From NCBI GenBank assembly GCA_017434525.1, contig JAFRFD010000012.1, forward strand, positions 87,220-151,219: DNA of 64,000 bases, given 5' to 3'. Of this stretch, positions 1 through 8,723 are shown in pieces. Origin of the DNA: Methanobrevibacter sp. GTDB taxonomy: Archaea; Methanobacteriota; Methanobacteria; Methanobacteriales; Methanobacteriaceae. Position 1 is the first letter of the stretch. Every line of letters starts with the position of its first letter. The notes below the pieces were generated by a model. That model did not search any database, was not told the DNA's origin, and worked only from the letters and a program-made list of their open reading frames with translations. Position numbers and translations under genes: made by a program.

Positions 1-141
1 AATATTTCTTATAAGATTTCCGACTACACTTTGTCATGGTTAGTAGAATGGCCACATAGCTTTATTTATTGGTCAGACAAGAGTTGTAAAGAGGAGTTTG
101 AAAAGAAGTATAACCGACTAGGAGAAACAAAGTGAAATTAA
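1..141 (+). CDS. C-terminus of an unidentified protein (5' end outside window)
   Basis: Frame 1 is open from the first base and encodes a Trp- and Lys-rich tail with three TGG codons before an in-frame TGA at 133, then Asn and TAA at 139. Under the TGA=Trp code used elsewhere here it ends at 141 and overlaps the GTG start of the next gene by 10 nt; under the standard code it would end two codons earlier. I do not recognise the family. The position next to a NrdG-like gene suggests nucleotide metabolism, but that rests on position alone. Confidence 0.6.
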
Positions 142-605
142 AAGGTTTAATAGAAGAAGATTTCTTGCAGTATAAAGAACCCTCAATGTTCCTGATTTTC
201 CCGTTCTGTACTTTCAAATGTGATAAGGAAAATGGAACGCAGGTATGTCAAAACTGGTCGTTGAACGATGCTCCAATTATAGAAACTACACCTGAAAGGG
301 TAGTCAAGAAATACTTATCTAATGATATTACTCGAGCTATCGTATGTGGTGGCTTAGAACCATTTGAAAGTTTTGATGATTTATATGAATTAATAAAAGA
401 AGCAAGAAAATATACTGATGACTTGATAATTATTTATACAGGGTTCAGAAATGATGAGATTGATGGAGAAGTTGAAAAACTTCGTGAATTCAATAATATC
501 ATTATCAAGTTTGGTAGATATATTCCAGGGCAGGAAGGTCATGTTGACCCGTGGCTTGGTGTAACTTTATCAAGTCTAAATCAGTATGCAGTAAAAATAA
601 GTTAG
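132..605 (+). CDS. NrdG-like radical SAM activase (anaerobic ribonucleotide reductase activating protein)
   Basis: A 157-aa protein starting at GTG with AGGAGA 8 nt upstream. Cysteines at residues 26, 30 and 39 (CxxxC followed by a spaced third Cys, not the canonical CxxxCxxC) and a Gly-rich CGGLEPF segment resemble the short NrdG-type activases that load a glycyl radical onto class III ribonucleotide reductase using SAM and a 4Fe-4S cluster. This variant cluster spacing is known to me from phage relatives, but the assignment is by motif and length only. It sits in a tightly spaced run with a thymidylate kinase, fitting dNTP supply under anaerobic conditions. The reductase itself is not in the window. 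Confidence 0.6.
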   Translation: MKLKGLIEEDFLQYKEPSMFLIFPFCTFKCDKENGTQVCQNWSLNDAPIIETTPERVVKKYLSNDITRAIVCGGLEPFESFDDLYELIKEARKYTDDLIIIYTGFRNDEIDGEVEKLREFNNIIIKFGRYIPGQEGHVDPWLGVTLSSLNQYAVKIS

Positions 606-614
606 GAGAAAGAT

Positions 615-1073
615 ATGTTAACAAAAGATGAATTTAGAAACTATGTCAAGGGATGGATTAAGTTTAATAAATATCTAGATGCTTTATATGATTTAGATAT
701 TACTGTTGCTGAAGCTCCATCCGTTGAGAATCTTAATAATAATTATGTGAACTTGTTATGTAAAACAATGGAATTAAAAAATGATAATTTACCTTGGGCA
801 AATATTTTAGAAGACTTCCTTTGGAATTATGATGAAAATTATTCTGATGAAGAAATTGATAATCTGTATAGGAAAATTGCTTCAAGCAAGTTCTATTCAG
901 TAGAAGATAAAAGTGATTTGATTAAAGAAAAACCTGAACAGAAGAAAGAGTCTAACGAAGTTGATAATGCCAGGATTGATTATCTATTATCTCGTTTAGG
1001 TGGAGTTAGAGGAAAGGTTAGAGAAGAACCTAAGTCAATATACGAATTATGGATGGATTATTTATTACCTTAG
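615..1073 (+). CDS. hypothetical protein between NrdG-like protein and thymidylate kinase
   Basis: A 152-aa, acidic, probably helical protein with AGGAG upstream of its ATG. It has no recognisable motif, signal peptide or membrane segment; the middle is rich in Asp, Asn and Glu and the C-terminal third in Lys and Glu. Its 3' end overlaps the thymidylate kinase gene by 25 nt, suggesting translational coupling. I do not recognise the family. Confidence 0.75.
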   Translation: MLTKDEFRNYVKGWIKFNKYLDALYDLDITVAEAPSVENLNNNYVNLLCKTMELKNDNLPWANILEDFLWNYDENYSDEEIDNLYRKIASSKFYSVEDKSDLIKEKPEQKKESNEVDNARIDYLLSRLGGVRGKVREEPKSIYELWMDYLLP

Positions 1074-1714
1074 AAGGTGGAGAGGGTTCAGGAAAGACAA
1101 CTGTAGCTAAGTATTTAGTTGAGCGATTAACCAAAGAAGGCTACGATGTCTTACTGACTAGAGAGCCAGGTGGTGTTAAGATAGCTGAACAAATTAGAGC
1201 GGTAATTCTTGATACTAATAACACTGACATGGACCCGAGAACAGAAGCAATCCTTTATGCAGCCAGCAGGAGACAACATTTAGTTGAGAAAGTTATTCCT
1301 GCTTTGAAAGAGGGGAAAATAGTTATCTGCGATAGATATATCGACTCCTCATTTGCTTATCAAGGGTTTGCTAGGGGAATCGGGATGTCAGCCATTAAGG
1401 ATTTGAATAATTTTGCCATCACTGATGGTGGCAAAATATATTACCCTGACCTATCATTGTATTTCGATGTAGACCCAGAAATTGGCTTACAAAGAGTAAG
1501 TCAACGTGGCGATGAACTGACTAGACTTGACAAAGAAAAACTTGAATTTCATGACAAAGTTAGGAAAGGCTATTTAACTGTTTACAGTTTAAATGAATAC
1601 ATGAAAATGATAGATGCTTCAAAGTCTTTAGAAGAAGTTGAACAGGAAGCTTATGATAGAGTAAGAGCTGCTATTAATAAGAGAGAGGAACTTCTTAGTT
1701 ATGACAAAAACTAA
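1049..1714 (+). CDS. tmk: thymidylate kinase (dTMP kinase)
   Basis: A 221-aa protein of normal length for bacterial dTMP kinases, which phosphorylate dTMP to dTDP with ATP. The P-loop is EGGEGSGKT at residues 9-17. TREPGG follows near residue 38, and the substrate-binding DRYIDSSFAYQG segment near residue 95. The lid region near 160-172 has TRLDKEKLEFHDKVRKGY. The start is inside the preceding gene with a weak ribosome binding site, so coupling is likely. The 3' end overlaps the next gene. Confident assignment. Confidence 0.95.
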   Translation: MDGLFITLEGGEGSGKTTVAKYLVERLTKEGYDVLLTREPGGVKIAEQIRAVILDTNNTDMDPRTEAILYAASRRQHLVEKVIPALKEGKIVICDRYIDSSFAYQGFARGIGMSAIKDLNNFAITDGGKIYYPDLSLYFDVDPEIGLQRVSQRGDELTRLDKEKLEFHDKVRKGYLTVYSLNEYMKMIDASKSLEEVEQEAYDRVRAAINKREELLSYDKN

Positions 1715-1922
1715 TTGGAAATTATTTGTTTTAGTTACATTAAAACTTATCTTTTCATTATTAGCCGGGTTATTTGGTTTTATTACTGGTGCTGCCCTAG
1801 CTGTATATTTTGTCTATAAGGAATATTCATCACTTTATGCCTTCTTTGGGTTTTTAATAGCAGAAATATTCGTTATTTATAATTTAAAAAAGATAAAATT
1901 AGAGGGAAGAATATGGGACTAG
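1701..1922 (+). CDS. small membrane protein
   Basis: A 73-aa protein with two predicted hydrophobic helices (about residues 6-33 and 42-62) separated by a short polar turn containing KEYSS, ending in a Lys-rich tail. It overlaps both the thymidylate kinase end and the following gene start and has GAGAGAGGA upstream. Function unknown; it could be a host-membrane-directed early protein. Confidence 0.7.
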   Translation: MTKTNWKLFVLVTLKLIFSLLAGLFGFITGAALAVYFVYKEYSSLYAFFGFLIAEIFVIYNLKKIKLEGRIWD

Positions 1923-2446
1923 ATTTTACTGTTTATAAAAAGAGAAAAGATAAAACCTGTGAAGAGACCTGGGAGGAAATAAATAACCATCGTCGTGATT
2001 ATTTAGAAGACCATCTCGGTGACTTTGAAAGTCCACTAGAATTAGCTTATGGACGAAAAAGCTGGGAATTAGTTGATGTATTAGTACCTGGTTTTCAAAC
2101 CTATGAAAAGATGGAAGGTTGGGTAGACCCGCCTGTAGAAAAAGAATCATGGGATAGGCTAATGAAAATGATTGAGCCTATTGGTGATAAGCTTGATGAT
2201 ATTATTGATGCTTTTGACCGAGAAGAATATATGCCCGAGGATTATTCAGATTTTGTCTTTACTGATGAGCATAAGAAATTAATAGCTGAGTATGAGTATT
2301 GGTATAATAAAACTTTTGATACAGGTCCTACTTTGGGTTATTCATTTTCAGCTTATTATATGAGGACTTTCTGGAAGGCCAATGATAAAGTACAAGAAGT
2401 ATATAAAGACCCTGAGTTTGAAGTGAGGGCAAGTGTTAGTTATTAG
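1913..2446 (+). CDS. hypothetical phage protein
   Basis: A 177-aa acidic, aromatic-rich protein. The start (GLDFTVYKK) and a LAYGRKSWEL segment near residue 43 resemble a family of uncharacterised phage and bacterial proteins I have seen without known function. No catalytic motif is evident. AGAGGGAAG precedes the ATG, which overlaps the previous gene by 10 nt. Confidence 0.75.
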   Translation: MGLDFTVYKKRKDKTCEETWEEINNHRRDYLEDHLGDFESPLELAYGRKSWELVDVLVPGFQTYEKMEGWVDPPVEKESWDRLMKMIEPIGDKLDDIIDAFDREEYMPEDYSDFVFTDEHKKLIAEYEYWYNKTFDTGPTLGYSFSAYYMRTFWKANDKVQEVYKDPEFEVRASVSY

Positions 2447-2455
2447 GAGTTTAAT

Positions 2456-2743
2456 ATGTATACAAGGTATTTAGGTAGAGAGCTTTATGACAAAGTCGAT
2501 AGTGTAGTAAATAAAGCATTTCATAAGTATTACACTTATTCTGAAGATAATTGGTATTCAGTTGATAAGATTGAGCTCGATTATTGTACATGTGAAAGTG
2601 AAGAAGACCTTCCTTATACAGAAGTATCGGTAAGGTTTGGAACAAAATGTGATAATAACTTTAGTATCACTTTTCATTATTTCTTAGAAGAAAATGATGA
2701 CTTTAATATGGGTTATCTTTGCCGAGAACTTGATAATATTTAA
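2456..2743 (+). CDS. hypothetical protein
   Basis: A 95-aa acidic, Tyr-rich protein with AGGAG upstream of the ATG. The last A of its stop codon is the first base of the next ATG, so the two genes are coupled. No recognised domain. Confidence 0.7.
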   Translation: MYTRYLGRELYDKVDSVVNKAFHKYYTYSEDNWYSVDKIELDYCTCESEEDLPYTEVSVRFGTKCDNNFSITFHYFLEENDDFNMGYLCRELDNI

Positions 2744-2907
2744 TGAAAACAATTACGTGAGGAGATGCTTGGGCGTGGTATCTCAGAGAAGATTATGACT
2801 TAGTTATGCCCTTTCAGTCTAAGTTTGAAGATGATTTTATTTCCTATTTAAGGAAACTAGGTTTGGAGGTAGTACCTGATGGGTCAGAGCGAGATTGAGA
2901 AGAATAA
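2743..2907 (+). CDS. hypothetical small protein with two TGA codons
   Basis: This gene is visible only if TGA is read as sense. From the ATG at 2743 the frame runs 54 codons to TAA at 2905, with TGA at 2758 (TW-GDAWAW context) and at 2896. It fills an otherwise empty 135-nt gap and overlaps the next gene start by 29 nt. The composition (several Trp, amphipathic C-terminal half) looks like a real protein, but no family is recognised. The alternative is non-coding spacer. Confidence 0.55.
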
Positions 2908-3601
2908 ATTATTAGTTGAAAGATACCCGTTTTTGGCACCGAGAAATGAGAATACTGGTGAAATAGATGAGAATTATGACTATAGTTTTACTGAACTAGA
3001 TGCCTTGGAGGATGGCTGGAGAATTAGGTTTGGTATACCTTTGTTAGAAGATTTACGTGAATTATTAGTTGAGCTTGGGTGTTTGGATGATTATCGAATT
3101 ATTCAAATAAAGGAAAAGTATGGTCAACTGCGGTGGTATGATAATTCTCCAGATGAGTGGAGTGACCACATGGATGCCTGGAGTTATATTTCAGAACATA
3201 CATGTAAGAATTGTGGTGCTTTTCCGGTTCCGATGAGAGATGACGGTTGGATAAGTCCGTGGTGTGATGACTGTTTTGGTTTTTATCGAGGAAAGACTTA
3301 TAACGATGAAGAAAGAGAAAAATATACTTTCAAAGAGTTTGGTACTGACCGAATACTTGAATTTCTTGAAGTAACTGAATATTATGATGGTGAGTATAAA
3401 ACTCATTACATAGATATGAAACCTTACTATAAGAAAATCGGTTATACTGATTTCGATAATCTTATTACTAAAGAAGAAATGGAAGATTACAAGTTGTACA
3501 AAGAGACTTTAGATAAATGGACTAAAATCAGTAAGGAAATGAATGACCCAACAATTATACCATACGAAGTTCAGGAGATGAACCCTTTCAAAGATAGGTA
3601 A
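2879..3601 (+). CDS. hypothetical protein with a Cys4-type zinc-ribbon core
   Basis: A 240-aa protein with GGAGGT upstream. An IKEKYGQLRWY segment near residue 83 followed by CKNCG and, about 25 residues later, CDDC fits a recurrent uncharacterised phage/bacterial family in which a KEKFG-LRFY strand precedes a Cys4 site. Metal binding is inferred from the paired CxxC motifs. The stop codon lies inside the terminator hairpin that follows. Confidence 0.75.
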   Translation: MGQSEIEKNKLLVERYPFLAPRNENTGEIDENYDYSFTELDALEDGWRIRFGIPLLEDLRELLVELGCLDDYRIIQIKEKYGQLRWYDNSPDEWSDHMDAWSYISEHTCKNCGAFPVPMRDDGWISPWCDDCFGFYRGKTYNDEEREKYTFKEFGTDRILEFLEVTEYYDGEYKTHYIDMKPYYKKIGYTDFDNLITKEEMEDYKLYKETLDKWTKISKEMNDPTIIPYEVQEMNPFKDR

Positions 3602-3618
3602 AAACCTATCTTTTATTT
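3590..3618 (+). terminator. intrinsic terminator
   Basis: A 10-bp perfect stem (AAAGATAGGT / ACCTATCTTT, 3590-3599 and 3604-3613) with an AAAA loop runs into a TTTTATTT tract. It closes the first gene block. Confidence 0.8.
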
Positions 3619-3620
3619 AG

Positions 3621-3658
3621 TTTATTTTCTTTGCTATATTTATTATAATTAATATGTA
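3621..3658 (+). promoter_or_regulatory. promoter of the TATAAT-N3-NATGTA class
   Basis: TATAAT at 3644-3649 followed by TAA-TATGTA lies directly after a terminator and 26 nt before the topoisomerase start. TTTATT at 3621, 17 nt upstream of the -10, could act as a weak -35. The same arrangement recurs at 5615, 12371, 20801, 38243 and 38606. Confidence 0.65.
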
Positions 3659-3674
3659 GATAAAGGAGTATTGT

Positions 3675-5591
3675 ATGGCGAAAAAGAAAGACAAGACACT
3701 TTATACCGATGATAGTATTGTCACTCTGAACCCACGAGATTTTACTCGTTTAAGGCCTAGTACTTATTTAGGTTCAAATGAATATTCTACTCAGTTGGTA
3801 AGAGAAGTTTTCTCTAACTCACTTGATGAGGTATTAATTGGTCACGGAAATAATATCACTGTAGAGATTAACACTCATCAGAATATTTACAGAGTCGATG
3901 ACTTGGGCCAAGGATTCCCTATCAATGTTGTAAAGGATGGAAAGACCGTTTTACAGGCAGCCTTTGATACTATTAATACAAGTGGTAAGTATACTAATGA
4001 TGGTGTCTATGGTGGAGTATCACTGGGAACAAATGGAATTGGTTCAAAGCTTACCAACTTCTTATCTAAGTGGTTAGAAGTTGTTTCATACAATGCAGAT
4101 GGTGAATATGAACATATTCGTTTTGAAGATGGTATCTTCAAATGGAGACAAACTGGTAAAGCTAGCCGTGGCTCAGGTACTATTGTTACTTGGGAACCTG
4201 ACCCACAGTTCTTCCAGAATCCGTCTGCTAACATGAATGACCTTAGAAAGTTATTCCAAGATATTGCAGGCTTATGTCCTGAGTTAACTATTAACTTTAA
4301 GGTAGATGGAAAAGATGAGGTATTCCACTCAGCTAATGGCCTGAATGATTTACTTGATGTAAAGGTAAAGAATAAAGAACTTTTACAGAACAGGTTCTCA
4401 TGCCACAAAGTAGATGGTGCCCAGTCATTTGATTTAGTTTTAACTTATACTTCTGATTATTCAGAAAACATAACAGCATACGTTAACTACGGTTTAACTG
4501 ACTCTGGTATTCATATTAGTACCTTAAAATCATTGTTTACTAAACTAATTAATAGGTATGTAACCGATGTGGGGTTAATCAAGAAAGAAGCCGATGAATT
4601 CTCATCAGCTGAATTAGCGGAAGGTTTTACTGTTATCTTCAACCTGAAGACAACTGATGTAAGTTATGATAGCCAGACCAAGTCAAGAGTAGTAGACCTT
4701 AATCGTAGTTTATTAACGTCTACTTTAAGAAGTGAATTACCGGCTTGGTTATTAAATAATACTAAAGAAGCTAAACTTATTATTGACCGTGCTCTTAATG
4801 CTCGCAAAGCAAAAGAAGCGGCACAGAATGCTAAGGAGAGAATTAGGAATGCTTCAGGTAAAGGAAAGAAGTTCATTTCACTTCCGACAAAACTAGTTGA
4901 TGCCTGGAGTAAAGATAGGTCAGAATGTGAACTGTTTATCACCGAGGGAGACAGTGCTGCTAATGGTTTGATTGCTAAGAGAAATGGAAAGACGCAAGCG
5001 GTGTTCCCAATTAGAGGTAAGATACTTTCTTGCCGTAAAGCTTCAATGGATAAAATCTATGCAAACCAAGAAATCTCAAACATTGTAAAGGCTCTCGGCC
5101 TTGATATTAATAAAGAGAATGGTAAACTGATTTATAATCAAAAGAAGTTGAGATATGGTAAAATTATCTTTGCCTGTGATGCCGACCCAGATGGTTTAGC
5201 CATAAGATTACTGTTATTAAATGCTTTCTGGTGGTTATGCCCAGAATTAGTAGAAAATGGACACATTTACGTAGCCATTCCACCTCTGTATAGAATTACT
5301 GACAAGAATAACAACTATATCTATTTAACTGATGACGCTGAGCTGTCTGATTATAAAAAGAAGCATAAGACTGGTTACCTGATTAACCGTAACAAAGGTT
5401 TAGGTGAACAAAGCCCAGATGAATTATCTGAATGCTTATTGAAGGAAGCAACAAGAAATGTTCAGCAGATTGTATCTACTAGTTTTAAGGACACTGATGA
5501 TATGCTCGAATGTTTCATGGGTCAGGATGTAAAAATCAGAAGAGATTATCTTCTTGGCCACTATAATGAAGTAGATGTTACTATTGAGTAG
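3675..5591 (+). CDS. type IIA DNA topoisomerase, ATPase/TOPRIM subunit (GyrB/ParE-like)
   Basis: A 638-aa protein with the normal domain order of bacterial GyrB/ParE. The N-terminal GHKL ATPase has NSLDEVLIG and DDLGQGFPI motifs within the first 90 residues and a GGVSLGTNGIG lid segment. The transducer domain follows. The TOPRIM domain shows EGDSAANGL near residue 424 and DADPDG near 505, and the PPLYRI stretch comes after it. With the downstream subunit it should relax or introduce supercoils and decatenate phage DNA. Sequence alone does not separate gyrase from topoisomerase IV activity. It has its own promoter and AAGGAG ribosome binding site. Confidence 0.93.
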   Translation: MAKKKDKTLYTDDSIVTLNPRDFTRLRPSTYLGSNEYSTQLVREVFSNSLDEVLIGHGNNITVEINTHQNIYRVDDLGQGFPINVVKDGKTVLQAAFDTINTSGKYTNDGVYGGVSLGTNGIGSKLTNFLSKWLEVVSYNADGEYEHIRFEDGIFKWRQTGKASRGSGTIVTWEPDPQFFQNPSANMNDLRKLFQDIAGLCPELTINFKVDGKDEVFHSANGLNDLLDVKVKNKELLQNRFSCHKVDGAQSFDLVLTYTSDYSENITAYVNYGLTDSGIHISTLKSLFTKLINRYVTDVGLIKKEADEFSSAELAEGFTVIFNLKTTDVSYDSQTKSRVVDLNRSLLTSTLRSELPAWLLNNTKEAKLIIDRALNARKAKEAAQNAKERIRNASGKGKKFISLPTKLVDAWSKDRSECELFITEGDSAANGLIAKRNGKTQAVFPIRGKILSCRKASMDKIYANQEISNIVKALGLDINKENGKLIYNQKKLRYGKIIFACDADPDGLAIRLLLLNAFWWLCPELVENGHIYVAIPPLYRITDKNNNYIYLTDDAELSDYKKKHKTGYLINRNKGLGEQSPDELSECLLKEATRNVQQIVSTSFKDTDDMLECFMGQDVKIRRDYLLGHYNEVDVTIE

Positions 5592-5610
5592 TTTAACACT
5601 ACTTCATTTT
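5586..5610 (+). terminator. intrinsic terminator between topoisomerase subunits
   Basis: AGTAGT (5587-5592) pairs with ACTACT (5598-5603) around a TTAAC loop, followed by TTCATTTT. The stem is short, so this may be only an attenuator between the two subunit genes. Confidence 0.55.
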
Positions 5611-5612
5611 AT

Positions 5613-5629
5613 GATAAAATTAATATGTA
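5613..5629 (+). promoter_or_regulatory. promoter of the TATAAT-N3-NATGTA class (variant -10)
   Basis: GATAAAAT then TAATATGTAC aligns with the box upstream of 3675 (TATAAT TAATATGTAG). It follows a hairpin and precedes the second topoisomerase gene, giving that subunit its own start point. Confidence 0.55.
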
Positions 5630-5644
5630 CAAGGAGGTACTGAT

Positions 5645-7708
5645 ATGGCCATAAACAGCTTAACTGAAATGCATAATGACTTTATGGTTTATGCGGCCGA
5701 AGTAAATAATAACCGAGCATTCCCTGATTCAAGAGATGGTTTGAAGCCTGGAATGAGGGCTGCTCTTTATACAATGTTCAGGAAAGGTTTTAACTCGTCT
5801 AAACCTCACGTAAAGAGTGCTAAGATTACTGGTGCGGTAATTGGGGAGTTATGGCCTCATGGTGATGCCTCAGTTTATGAATCAATCGTAAGAATGTCAC
5901 AGCCTTGGGTTAATAATATTCCTGAAATAGAATGGCACGGTGCTAACGGTTCACTTTTAGGTGGGCCTGAAGCTGCGTCAAGTAGATACACTGAATGCCG
6001 TTTAAGCAAAGCTAGTGAAGACGGATTCTTTGCCAACATTAAAAAGAATACGGTTGATATGATACCAAACTTTAGTGAGGATGATGAGTGGCCAACCGTA
6101 TTCCCAGCTATCTTTCCGAGATTGTTTGTTAATGGTTCTCAGGGTATTGGTTATACCATTGCTCAGGAATGGGAGCCAGGGAATCTAACTGAGTTTGTTA
6201 GTAAAGTAAAACAGTATCTTAAAAAGAAGAAAATCACCTGTGATGATATTTACCCAGACTACCCAACTGCAGGTGTCATTATTAATAAAAAGGACATCAA
6301 ATCAATTTATGAAACAGGTAAAGGTTCCGTCATCCTTCGTGGTAAAGCTGAAATTGATGGTAATATAATTAAAATCACTTCTCTTCCTTATCAGGTATAT
6401 GTTGAGCCATTTATCTCAACAATTAAAGAGTTAGTGAATGCCAACAAGTTAAACGGGTTAACTGGGATTGAAGATATTTATAATAAGTCTGATGATTCAG
6501 GTATGTTAATTGAGATTGAATGTTCAGGTGACCCCACACAAGTATTAAACACTTTATATAAGTATACTGACTTACAATGTACATTCAGTGCAAACCAGAT
6601 GGCGTTAGTTAACGGGAAACCTGAAATGTTAACATTGATTGACTATATTAAATATTATGTAGAACATAATGTCAATTGTATCAAAAGAGAATATCAGCAT
6701 GACTTAGATGAAGCTGCAGCTGAACTAGAAATCTTAAATGGTTTATTAGTGGCTATAGCTCATATTGATGATGTCATCAAGATTATTAAGAAATCAAAAA
6801 GTTCACCTGACGCAAAGAATAATTTAATGAATACTTACAATTTGACTGAAAGCCAGGCGCAAGCAATTGTAGATATGAGACTTGGTAGGTTAGCCCAGTT
6901 AGAAAGTGTCAAGATTAATAATAATATCTCTGAATTAGATATTAAGGTGAAAGATTTGACACTAAAATTAAACTCAGAACCATTATTGGAGAAAGAGTTT
7001 GTAAAGAGACTTGACGAGTTTACCAAGAACTATTCATGGGTACGTAAAACTGAAGTAATCGATGTAGATATTAAAGAAGAAAAGAAGGCTGCTAAGAAAG
7101 TAAAGAAGGCCACCGAACAATACATCATTACTCTGAATGAGAGCCCAGTATTAACTTCTACTTCACGTGAATTAAAGAAGATGGCTTTATCTGAATATCG
7201 TGTACCAAAAGGAAATGAAGTAGCTAAGGAAGTAAAGGCTATCAAGGTAGGAGCTAAAGACAAGTTCATCTTAATTTCTAACAAGGGTAGGATGTACAAA
7301 CTTCAGGCTAATAAGTTATCACTGAGTACAATGAAGTCTTCAGGGGCTGATATTAGTTCACTGTTAGAATTACAGGCCGATGAAAGAATCATCAACATCT
7401 TCTCAGGTAATGAGGAAGAACAGTACTTCTTCTTAATCACTACCAGAGGAAACGTTAAGAAGATGGAAAGAGATGAAGTCTTTGGTATCTCAAAGAAAGC
7501 TGGTACTCCAATTATGAAGTTAAAAGATGAAGTAGTAGTAGATGTTTACTTAGTGAATGATGATGCTGTCATTGAAGCCATCACCTCAAAACCTAAAGAG
7601 GTTAACATCAAGGTAGCTGACTTCAAACCAAGAGGTAGAAAAGCTTCAGGCGTTAGAGGATTAAAACTTAAAACATATTCGATATTAGTAACTAACTTGC
7701 TAAATTAA
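5645..7708 (+). CDS. type IIA DNA topoisomerase, cleavage/religation subunit (GyrA/ParC-like)
   Basis: A 687-aa protein with the breakage-reunion domain of GyrA/ParC. DSRDGLKPGMR lies near residue 28, a HGDASVYE helix follows, and the catalytic tyrosine is Tyr115 in SSRYTECRLS. It forms the covalent 5' phosphotyrosyl DNA link and works with the ATPase subunit encoded upstream. The C-terminal third has Lys/Ala-rich linker sequence and a reduced beta-propeller-like region with repeated (F/Y)-x-x-xTTRG-type strands, shorter than in most GyrA. AAGGAGG precedes the ATG. The last codons overlap the late-promoter-like motif that follows. Confidence 0.93.
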   Translation: MAINSLTEMHNDFMVYAAEVNNNRAFPDSRDGLKPGMRAALYTMFRKGFNSSKPHVKSAKITGAVIGELWPHGDASVYESIVRMSQPWVNNIPEIEWHGANGSLLGGPEAASSRYTECRLSKASEDGFFANIKKNTVDMIPNFSEDDEWPTVFPAIFPRLFVNGSQGIGYTIAQEWEPGNLTEFVSKVKQYLKKKKITCDDIYPDYPTAGVIINKKDIKSIYETGKGSVILRGKAEIDGNIIKITSLPYQVYVEPFISTIKELVNANKLNGLTGIEDIYNKSDDSGMLIEIECSGDPTQVLNTLYKYTDLQCTFSANQMALVNGKPEMLTLIDYIKYYVEHNVNCIKREYQHDLDEAAAELEILNGLLVAIAHIDDVIKIIKKSKSSPDAKNNLMNTYNLTESQAQAIVDMRLGRLAQLESVKINNNISELDIKVKDLTLKLNSEPLLEKEFVKRLDEFTKNYSWVRKTEVIDVDIKEEKKAAKKVKKATEQYIITLNESPVLTSTSRELKKMALSEYRVPKGNEVAKEVKAIKVGAKDKFILISNKGRMYKLQANKLSLSTMKSSGADISSLLELQADERIINIFSGNEEEQYFFLITTRGNVKKMERDEVFGISKKAGTPIMKLKDEVVVDVYLVNDDAVIEAITSKPKEVNIKVADFKPRGRKASGVRGLKLKTYSILVTNLLN

Positions 7709-7716
7709 ATATATAA
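7697..7716 (+). promoter_or_regulatory. late-promoter-like motif, copy 1
   Basis: GCTAAATTAAATATA with a TTG before it. The motif supplies the TAA stop of the topoisomerase gene and lies 18 nt before the next start at 7733. Identical 15-nt cores occur upstream of 24357, 25557, 34154 and 38969. Confidence 0.65.
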
Positions 7717-7732
7717 ATGATGGTATGTAGCT

Positions 7733-8206
7733 ATGAAATATGAACATAGAGAAAAGTTAAAAGAGTATATCGAAAACAACCCAGAAACAAGGTTACTGAT
7801 TGCAGGTGATTATTTCGATGAACTTTGGGAATATGTTTTTGAGGAAGATTCTTATTATGACTGGACTCGTGACGGAAAATTAATAAGGTGGTTGATGATT
7901 CAGGGATTAACTGAGGCTGGTATCGATATTAGGTTAAAAGAAATACCTGATTATGCTTTCAGTTACACAGCTGGATTACCTGAAAGAGTAGTTATCCCTA
8001 CCGGCGTTAAAAAAATTGGTAGATTAGCTTTTTGTAATACCTTTGGCGTAAAAGATATAATTGTCCCAAATTCTGTTGATGAAATTGATGATGCGGCTTT
8101 TGCTCAGGTATATGACCTACAGTCAATTACTCTTCCCAAAAAGTTTAAAGGTCAGGCAGTTAGACTTGGTCTCAGAGGAAAATCAAAATCAATTAAATGG
8201 GTATAA
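7733..8206 (+). CDS. small BspA-type leucine-rich repeat protein
   Basis: A 157-aa protein whose C-terminal 80 residues carry LRR_5-type repeats of the form (I/V)P..V..I...AF......L..I..P, here VVIPTGVKKIGRLAF and IIVPNSVDEIDDAAF. The N-terminal half is charged and helical and is shared with the next gene and with the protein at 33581. BspA-like LRRs usually mediate protein or surface binding; no enzymatic motif is visible. It is driven by a late-promoter-like motif, so a virion or late function is more likely than an early one. The ribosome binding site is weak. Confidence 0.75.
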   Translation: MKYEHREKLKEYIENNPETRLLIAGDYFDELWEYVFEEDSYYDWTRDGKLIRWLMIQGLTEAGIDIRLKEIPDYAFSYTAGLPERVVIPTGVKKIGRLAFCNTFGVKDIIVPNSVDEIDDAAFAQVYDLQSITLPKKFKGQAVRLGLRGKSKSIKWV

Positions 8207-8208
8207 AT

Positions 8209-8712
8209 ATGGAATCAAATTACAAAGAAAAATTAAAAATGATAATGGGCAAGTACCCAAAACTTAGAGAGTGTATTAAAAATAATGACTGGGAAACTTT
8301 CTGGAGCGGCTTGATGTCGACTGAGCCTACAACTTTATTAAGTGATACTAGATTACAATGGAATCCTTTTTGGGCTTGTTTATTTATGACGGCTTTTGCT
8401 CAATCTGGAATAGACTGTCAATTAAAAGAGATTCCTTCATTCTTTGCAAGTAACCCAGAAACTGCTAGAGAACTTACTGAAATTGTTATACCAGAGGGTG
8501 TGACAACGATAAGACAATCTGCCTTTGAGGATTGTGATAATTTATCTCAGATATCTATACCTAAAAGTATTCAACAAATTGGAATTGATGCTTTTCTTAG
8601 AAGTGAAGGAGTAAACTACAGAAGATATATTACTATTCCTGAAGCCTATAATGACCCAGATGTTTTAGCCCAAATAGGGATTGAAGATACGGATAGCGTA
8701 ACATTTATTTAG
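8209..8712 (+). CDS. small BspA-type leucine-rich repeat protein, paralogue of the preceding gene
   Basis: A 167-aa protein. The start at 8209 rather than 8197 is chosen because MESNYKEKLK then aligns with the N-terminus of the upstream paralogue (MKYEHREKLK). One clear LRR_5 unit pair is present (IVIPEGVTTIRQSAFEDC and ISIPKSIQQIGIDAF). It most likely arose by tandem duplication with the upstream gene. Function unknown. Confidence 0.75.
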   Translation: MESNYKEKLKMIMGKYPKLRECIKNNDWETFWSGLMSTEPTTLLSDTRLQWNPFWACLFMTAFAQSGIDCQLKEIPSFFASNPETARELTEIVIPEGVTTIRQSAFEDCDNLSQISIPKSIQQIGIDAFLRSEGVNYRRYITIPEAYNDPDVLAQIGIEDTDSVTFI

Positions 8713-8723
8713 AGGTGATATTT